This document shows, one piece after another, positions 58,331-64,000 of a DNA stretch of 64,000 nucleotides. Origin of the DNA: Gonocerus acuteangulatus (Eukaryota > Arthropoda > Insecta > Hemiptera > Coreidae); NCBI GenBank assembly GCA_946811695.1, contig OX328131.1, positions 6,841,326-6,905,325 on the forward strand, read 5' to 3'. The notes beneath the pieces are model-generated. The model was given only the letters and a program-made list of their open reading frames with translations, had not been told where the DNA came from and ran no database searches. A program made the translations under genes and the position numbers. Within the stretch, counting starts at the first letter, position 1; every line of letters starts with the position of its first letter.

Positions 58331-60100
58331 GATTTCTCTAGCCAAAGAGCTATTATGCAGAAATAACTAGGCAACTAGCGCTTCTAGTGGTGGTCTGCCT
58401 AAGCAATTATGAAAAATTGTGTATTACTGTTTTATACTCAATTGAATTAAAATATTTTAATGCCACAAGGGACATTTTGCTATAAAGATAATAGATTTAG
58501 TTGCTTCATAATTCCGATGGGTGTCAGAATAGTGTTGTGCAGGTTCAGATTGTTCACAGGATGTCTTCTAGAATCTATCCAAGCACAAGAGAAACACATT
58601 TTTTAAAAGTAACTTTCTAAAAACTTGATTTCATAAAAATTACGGTAGTTGTAAAGTTTAAGGGCTTCCTCGTCGATTTTTTTCACTGGTTGTTCTATGA
58701 AGTATTTTGGTACACTAAACACGAATCCGTTAAAAAAGTCGCTCTCGATTAGGAAAAAAGTTATTAAGCACTAAATTTCGCTGTAGTACATGTTAGAAAG
58801 CTAGCATAAACAACTGTATTTGAAAAAATGCGCATGCTCGGTTATGTAAAAGTCCATAATAAAGAAGTCTTAATTTAAATTTACCATCAATTATTTAAAT
58901 TTATCATCAGTTATTTATTCAGAAACACTTTTTTAAATAATGAAACATTCTCCACATTTTTTGATTACCTGTTATCTTACATTAGTTTTTTTCCCTATAC
59001 GTCATGTTTTTAAAATATAGGGCTTTTAATACTGAATCTTAAAATTTGCTCTGTGTACATAAATGTTTTTGGCGTTCTGGTTTCTACAATTTTTAATGCT
59101 TTTTAGGGTGGAGGATACGAATATGATGTTGGATTTCTGATAAGTTGGTTCGTTTTTGTAAAAAAAAAAATATACTTTTAGCCAAAATAACATGCAAAAA
59201 TTCTATAAAATGCCCATTTTTCACAACTTTAAATAAAGTTTTTACAACATATAAAATTGGTAGGAAAAATGTAATTGCGAATTTGGATTCTCCATTAAAT
59301 TTCCTTTAAGAAGCAGCTATTAGAATTTTCAAAATTACAAGAATGAGTTGGAAAAAAAAATAGTATCCTGTACGGGAGAAACAGGCTGATTCTCCGCCTA
59401 CAGTAGGGCCCAGCTGTACGGGAGAAACAGGCTGATTCTCCGCCTACAGTAGGACCCAGCTTCATCTTTCTTAATCCTTAACTAGATATACTCCACATTC
59501 CTTGCAAAATAAGTCAATAGTATTTTGTTGTCCTAATTCTGATAATGTTAAAATGTCAACTCTGCAAATTATTGTAATTCATAATAGATTGTTGGGGGTG
59601 AATATAAAGGGGCATTTAACCGTTCACAATAAAACTTAAATTAAAGGGATACAGGTTTTATTTGTCGAAGATAAATGTAAAGTTGATCTAATTTTACGTT
59701 TTAAAAATAAGTGGTTTGTCCATTTTAGCGCGGTTCCTCCTCCAGGGAGGAAACCCGCTTATGAAGTTTACATAATGACGCAATCCGTGTCGACTAGAAA
59801 ATTTTTGTTTCAGAACCCATAAATACACATATCACGAAAATAATGGTGATTCAAAATTGTATATGTACTCGTATCTAACTGGCTAAAAAATGAACCGATT
59901 TTAATGAAATTTGGTACTATTACTTCACTAATAACACCAGGGAACCGCAGTTCCTGCGAGTCGGACTTTTTTTTGTCATTGTATAGGCCGTTTTTTTAAA
60001 CTGCATTCAATAGTAAAATGAGGATTTTACAACAATCAGGCCATAAACAACAATTCCCTCAGCCTGCAGGAATCAGTCTTGCCACAACTCTCTAGGGTGC
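58331..60100. other. Intergenic; dispersed repeat and a 46-bp duplication
   Basis: 58650-58870 is a copy of the repeat at 35090-35290. 59368-59459 is two tandem 46-bp units (CTGTACGGGAGAAACAGGC with CTCCGCCTACAGTAGG). No gene seen. Confidence 0.5.
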
Positions 60101-60109
60101 GATAATTTT

Positions 60110-60250
60110 CTCAACATGCCAATATCAGTGTTGCCATAGTACTTTAAGATATTATTATTTCCATGCCAACGTCAGTGTTGCGATTATACTTTAAGATATT
60201 ATCATTTCCATGCCAATGTCAGTGTTGCCATAGTACGTTAAGATATTATT
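60110..60250. repeat. 48-bp minisatellite, left part
   Basis: Three units of CCATGCCAACGTCAGTGTTG type, matching the main array at 62676-63460. The two parts look like one array separated by a 2.4-kb insertion. Confidence 0.85.
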
Positions 60251-61002
60251 ATCCCCAAAAAAACATAAATGTGAAATAGAGGCCAAGTTCCTGCCTCCAC
60301 AAAGAAACACTCCCTTCCACAAAAATATCCCCTCCTAAAACCCCCCCAAAACGCCTTACCATTCTACACTCCAAAAAAGTAGTATGAGTTGGTGTATTAA
60401 TTCAACCAAAAATATTTGCCAATACAAGAGATGATACAAGAAAGAAATGTCCAAGTTCATTACTTGGAGGACCTCATAGTTACTTACTAAGAACATTAAA
60501 GACACTTCAACTGACCTTTAAAAACAACAATAAAAATACTTATATCCAGTTACTAAAATATCACTTTCCTCAACCAGGTATATTCTTAAACTTGGCAATG
60601 TTTTTTTTGTGCCGAAATTATCTTTAGAGAAAAACTAAACATTGCCAAGATTAAGAATATACCTGGTTGAGGAAAGTGATATTTTAGTAACTGGATATAA
60701 TTATTTTTATTGTTGTTTTTAAAGGTCAGTTGAAGTGTCTTTACTGTTCTTAGTAAGTAACTATGAGGTCTTCCAAGTAATGAACTTGGAAATTTCTTTC
60801 TTGTATCATCTCTTGTATTGGCAAATATTTTTGGTTGAAAATATGGTACATTTAATGCACCAACTCATACTACTTTTTTGGAGTGTAGAATGGTTGGCGT
60901 TTTGGGGGTTGGGGTTTAGGAGGGGATATTTTTGAGGAAGGGAGTGTTTCTTTGTGGGGTCAGGAACTTGGCCTCTATTTCACATTTATGTTTTTTGGGG
61001 AT
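60251..61002. mobile_element. Near-perfect hairpin, about 355-bp arms
   Basis: The left arm starts ATCCCCAAAAAAACATAAAT; the right arm ends with its inverted copy at 61002. The loop is only about 20-40 nt (around 60606-60634). Only a few mismatches and one indel per 100 bases are visible. No convincing ORF. Confidence 0.9.
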
Positions 61003-61131
61003 CTCATTACTTTTTTCTAAGTATTAATTAAAATTTAGTTGCTGCATACCTACTGGCTTTTGTACTTCATATAAAACCAGGGTCTTTGGATTCTGCATAA
61101 AGTTCTCCTTACTGCTTGATATTTGATACCA

Positions 61132-61498
61132 ATAATCAACCTACATACATCTAATCACCAACCTAGAAAAGTTAGAAGCTCTTCCAGATGACAGTACTCT
61201 AGAGGTCAAATTGATTGCTCTCTTAACTAAACTATTACACTGTAAAACACAGGAACCTTATCCCGAGGATAAAGATCACAATAGGGAAAGTGTAGAAGGC
61301 CTTCAAGAAAAAGATAAGAAAAAAGACGATACATTTTGGGTTTGTGATCCTAAACTTTGGAATTTAGATGGCTCGACTTTGAAAAACTTAGTATCTGCTG
61401 TCAAGTATATTATGCAGTTAACCCCTAGGACTTTATTTACTGCATTTAAGAAAGAAGTCACAACTGTTGTTGTTAAGATGCGTCAAAATGTTTCTTAA
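61132..61498 (+). CDS. Unrecognised ORF inside the insertion
   Basis: An open frame without ATG until 61211, running to a stop at 61496-61498, with protein-like composition: L-E-K-L-E-A-L-P-D-D-S-T, a charged K-E-K-D-K-K-K-D-D stretch, then F-W-V-C-D-P-K-L-W and L-T-P-R-T-L-F-T-A-F-K-K-E. I recognise no family. It lies between the hairpin and Helitron-like repeats and may be an exon captured by, or belonging to, a mobile element. Confidence 0.3.
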
Positions 61499-61589
61499 AA
61501 CATCAAATATGGGTTCTCCTTACCAAGACGATTCATTTGATACCCCACATGATGGGTTTCAGAAGGAATGATGGCTTTCCGATGGAACA

Positions 61590-62150
61590 AAAAGTACAAA
61601 ACGTCATAGGTAATATGACACTCCCGTATCAATAGCTACCTGTGTGCCAAGTTTGGTCAAAATAGGTCAAACGGTGTGAATTTGTATAAGGAACAAACAT
61701 ACAGACAGACAGCTGAAAGACCTTTTTTACCTAGCCTCTTGCATTCCCCGGACCAAGGCCTACCTGTGTGCCAAGTTTGGTCAAAACCGGTCAAATCGTG
61801 TGGATTTGTATAAGGAATAAACAGTTAGGCAAACAGCTGATAGACGATTTTGAACTAGCGTATGACACTCCCCGGATCAATACCGACATGTGTGTCAAAT
61901 TTTGTCAAAATCGGCCAAATGGTGTGTATTTGTATAAGGAACAAACAGAAAGCTGATAGGCAATTTAACCTAGCCTATGATTCTCCAAAAGTACAAAACA
62001 TCATAGGTAATATGACACTCCCGTATCAAGACCCATCTGTGTCCCAAGTTTGGTCAAGATCGGTCAAACGGTACGGATTTGTATAAGGAACAAACATACA
62101 GACAGACAGCTGGTATACGATTTTGACCGAGCCTATATGCGTCTAATTGT
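61590..62150. mobile_element. Tandem fragments of a Helitron-like repeat
   Basis: At least four copies of CCAAGTTTGGTCAAAATCGG with GGATTTGTATAAGGAACAAA and ACAGACAGACAGCTG, the same phrases as inside the element at 32491-32908. Short ORFs here are artefacts. Confidence 0.6.
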
Positions 62151-62675
62151 TTCTTAAAACATCAAATATAGGTTCTTCATACCGAGACGATTCATTTGAT
62201 ACCCCACATCATGGGTTTTGGACGGAATGACGGGTTTGAATGAAGGAAGTACAAAACTGGCACGCCCCCGCCCCGGAAGCGGAGTCAAACACAACTTTTC
62301 AGGATTTTTCGATTTTTTCCTTTAATAACACCTCCATATCTATCATCATGCAAAATTTCAAGTCTCTAGCATCATGGGAAGTGCCTAATAATTTTGATGA
62401 GTCAGTGAGTGAGTGAGTAAATGAATGAGTGAGTGAGTGAGTCCTATAAATCCAGATTTTCGATCGCTTATATCTCAGAAACTATTCGAGGTAGAATTAT
62501 GAAAATTTCCAATTTTACTCACATCTAGTAGTATAATACCTGTGTAAAATTTCATAACTTTATCTTTGCCTGGTTGAAAGTTATGAGAGGGTAAAAATCG
62601 GCTCTAAGACCTCCTGTAATATACACACAGTATGCTTAGGCCGGAACTTGGCCTGGCGCACTACCGTGCGCCTAG

Positions 62676-63460
62676 ATTTCCATGCCAAAGTCATAGTAGT
62701 TTAAGATATTATTATTTCCATGCCAACGTCAATGTTGCCATTATACTTTACAGATATTATTATTTCCATGCCAATGTCAGTGTTGCCATAGTAGTTTAAG
62801 ATATTATTATTTCCATGCCAACGTCATTGTCGCCATAGTAGTTTAAGATATTATTATTTCCATGCCAACGTCAGTGTTGCCATTATACTTTACAGATATT
62901 ATCATTTCCATGCCAATGTCAGTGTTGCCATAGTACTTTAAGATATTATTATTTCCATGCCAACGTCATTGTCGCCATAGTAGTTTAAGATATTATTATT
63001 TCCATGCCAACGTCAGTGTTGCCATTATACTTTACAGATATTATCATTTCCATGCCAATGTCAGTGTTGCCATAGTACTTTAAGATATTATTATTTCCAT
63101 GCCAACGTCATTGTCGCCATAGTAGTTTAAGATATTATTATTTCCATGCCAACGTCAGTGTTGCCATTATACTTTACAGATATTATCATTTCCATGCCAA
63201 TGTCAGTGTTGCCATAGTACTTTAAGATATTATTATTTCCATGCCAACGTCATTGTCGCCATAGTAGTTTAAGATATTATTATTTCCTTGCCAACGTCAG
63301 TGTTGCCATTATACTTTACAGATATTATCATTTCCATGCCAATGTCAGTGTTGCCATAGTACTTTGAGATATTATTATTTCCATGCCATTGCAAATGATG
63401 CCATAGTACTTTAAGATATTATTATTTCCATGCCAATGTCAGTGTTGCCACTAAATGCTA
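62676..63460. repeat. 47-48-bp minisatellite with three-variant higher-order repeat
   Basis: Units alternate in fixed order: CAACGTCATTGTCGCCATAG type, CAACGTCAGTGTTGCCATTA type (with TTTACAGATATTATC) and CAATGTCAGTGTTGCCATAG type. The 142-bp trimer recurs about four times from about 62812 to 63360. Confidence 0.95.
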
Positions 63461-63850
63461 TGTATCTCCTACCACGTGTTACCAAGTCCCTCTAGTCATA
63501 ATGCTATTGAAAGATTTACTCTTTATTAATATGAGTTTCCTTGTTATTTTTATTGTTGTTTGCACGATTAAATTGTAATTATTTTCCCATTATTCCAGAG
63601 AACAACAGAAAGATAGTTGAAGATATCATTAACTCAGATAAGTTATTATATGCAAATATTATTATAATTATAATCTTCAAAAAGCTGTGATTTGTCTGTT
63701 CAATGTATTGTTTTCGTTCAAGTTTTTTAGGATAATCGCTTTGTCTAATTGTACTTTACTAGACAATGAGAAGGAAATTAACAAAACGTTAACCATGATC
63801 ATGTAACCAGACCGAATTACTCATAGGCCGTCTACCAATATAATTTTTTG

Positions 63851-63860
<10 letters not shown>
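63461..63860. other. Intergenic, nothing recognised
   Basis: AT-rich sequence, no feature seen before the (TA)n tract at 63861-63884. Confidence 0.35.
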
Positions 63861-63887
<27 letters not shown>

Positions 63888-64000
63888 GGGCGAGGTTAGC
63901 TCAGTGGTAGAGCACTGGACTAATAAGTTGGAGGTCCTGAGTTCAAATCCCGAGCAAGCACTAAAGATTTTTTCTTCTAGTGTCTTCGCTCAAGGGTTGA
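63888..64000 (+). mobile_element. SINE family A head, runs off the window
   Basis: GGGGGCGAGGTTAGCTCAGT (box A), anticodon loop CTAATAA (AAT, Ile) and box B GAGTTCAAATCCCGAG, followed by ACTAAAGATTTTTTCTTC, which starts the SINE body. The SINE body shows that this is not a free tRNA gene. Confidence 0.85.

Noticed and set aside
63888..63965. Free tRNA-Ile gene
   Set aside because: It has both pol III boxes, but the following sequence is the body of SINE family A and other copies of the same unit exist; the anticodon stem is poorly paired.

Overview
This is nuclear DNA from an arthropod, most likely an insect: the two host genes have many introns, the calypso protein is strongly insect-like, and the non-coding DNA is AT-rich and full of transposon debris. 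A hemipteran is a guess I would weight lightly (HGT-acquired GH25 muramidases are known from aphids). Both host genes lie on the minus strand.

Region by region: (1) 1-7.9 kb is repeats only: a 35-bp minisatellite, CAGGGTGTCTA-ended MITEs, a tiny TTAA-flanked MITE, a 5'-truncated LINE followed by a 110-bp tandem array, and a collapsed mariner. (2) 7.9-32.3 kb is one gene that I reconstruct as 14 phase-compatible coding exons encoding NSL complex subunit 3 (KANSL3/NSL3, 653 aa). Its introns hold SINEs of four families, a Penelope-like element remnant, hammerhead-ribozyme motifs, a TTAA-flanked element and, in the 7.4-kb intron 8, a complete Ty3/gypsy retrotransposon (15254-21994) in the same sense as the gene. 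Its two 841-bp LTRs show no difference that I can see. (3) 32.3-38.9 kb holds a Helitron-like element, SINEs and three consecutive long foldback structures. (4) 39.0-40.2 kb is a single-exon ORF with two C2H2 fingers and a FAR1/MULE-type zinc-finger region. (5) 40.5-44.2 kb is a 26-bp minisatellite split by a LINE with a perfect 12-bp target-site duplication. (6) 46.9-49.3 kb has a GH25 muramidase gene (bacterial type, with signal peptide) and, upstream, a decayed partial copy of it. (7) 52-54 kb is a ~115-bp tandem array carrying a frameshifted mariner. (8) 54.1-58.2 kb is the complete three-exon calypso/BAP1 deubiquitinase gene. (9) 58.3-64 kb is non-genic: a near-perfect ~750-bp hairpin, an unrecognised ORF and a three-variant higher-order minisatellite.

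Calypso (H2A deubiquitinase of PR-DUB) and NSL3 (scaffold subunit of the MOF/NSL acetyltransferase complex) are both chromatin regulators. Their co-orientation 22 kb apart is probably coincidental. The most notable signals are: the gypsy gag and pol share one reading frame and are separated by a single UGA in the UGA-CUA-G readthrough context; two fossil primer-binding-site/LTR-edge copies lie inside the LTR; the muramidase gene has a pseudogene neighbour rich in CpG decay; SINEs with unrelated heads (tRNA and 5S rRNA) share one 3' tail; and a tRNA-Ile-headed SINE family ends in poly(T).
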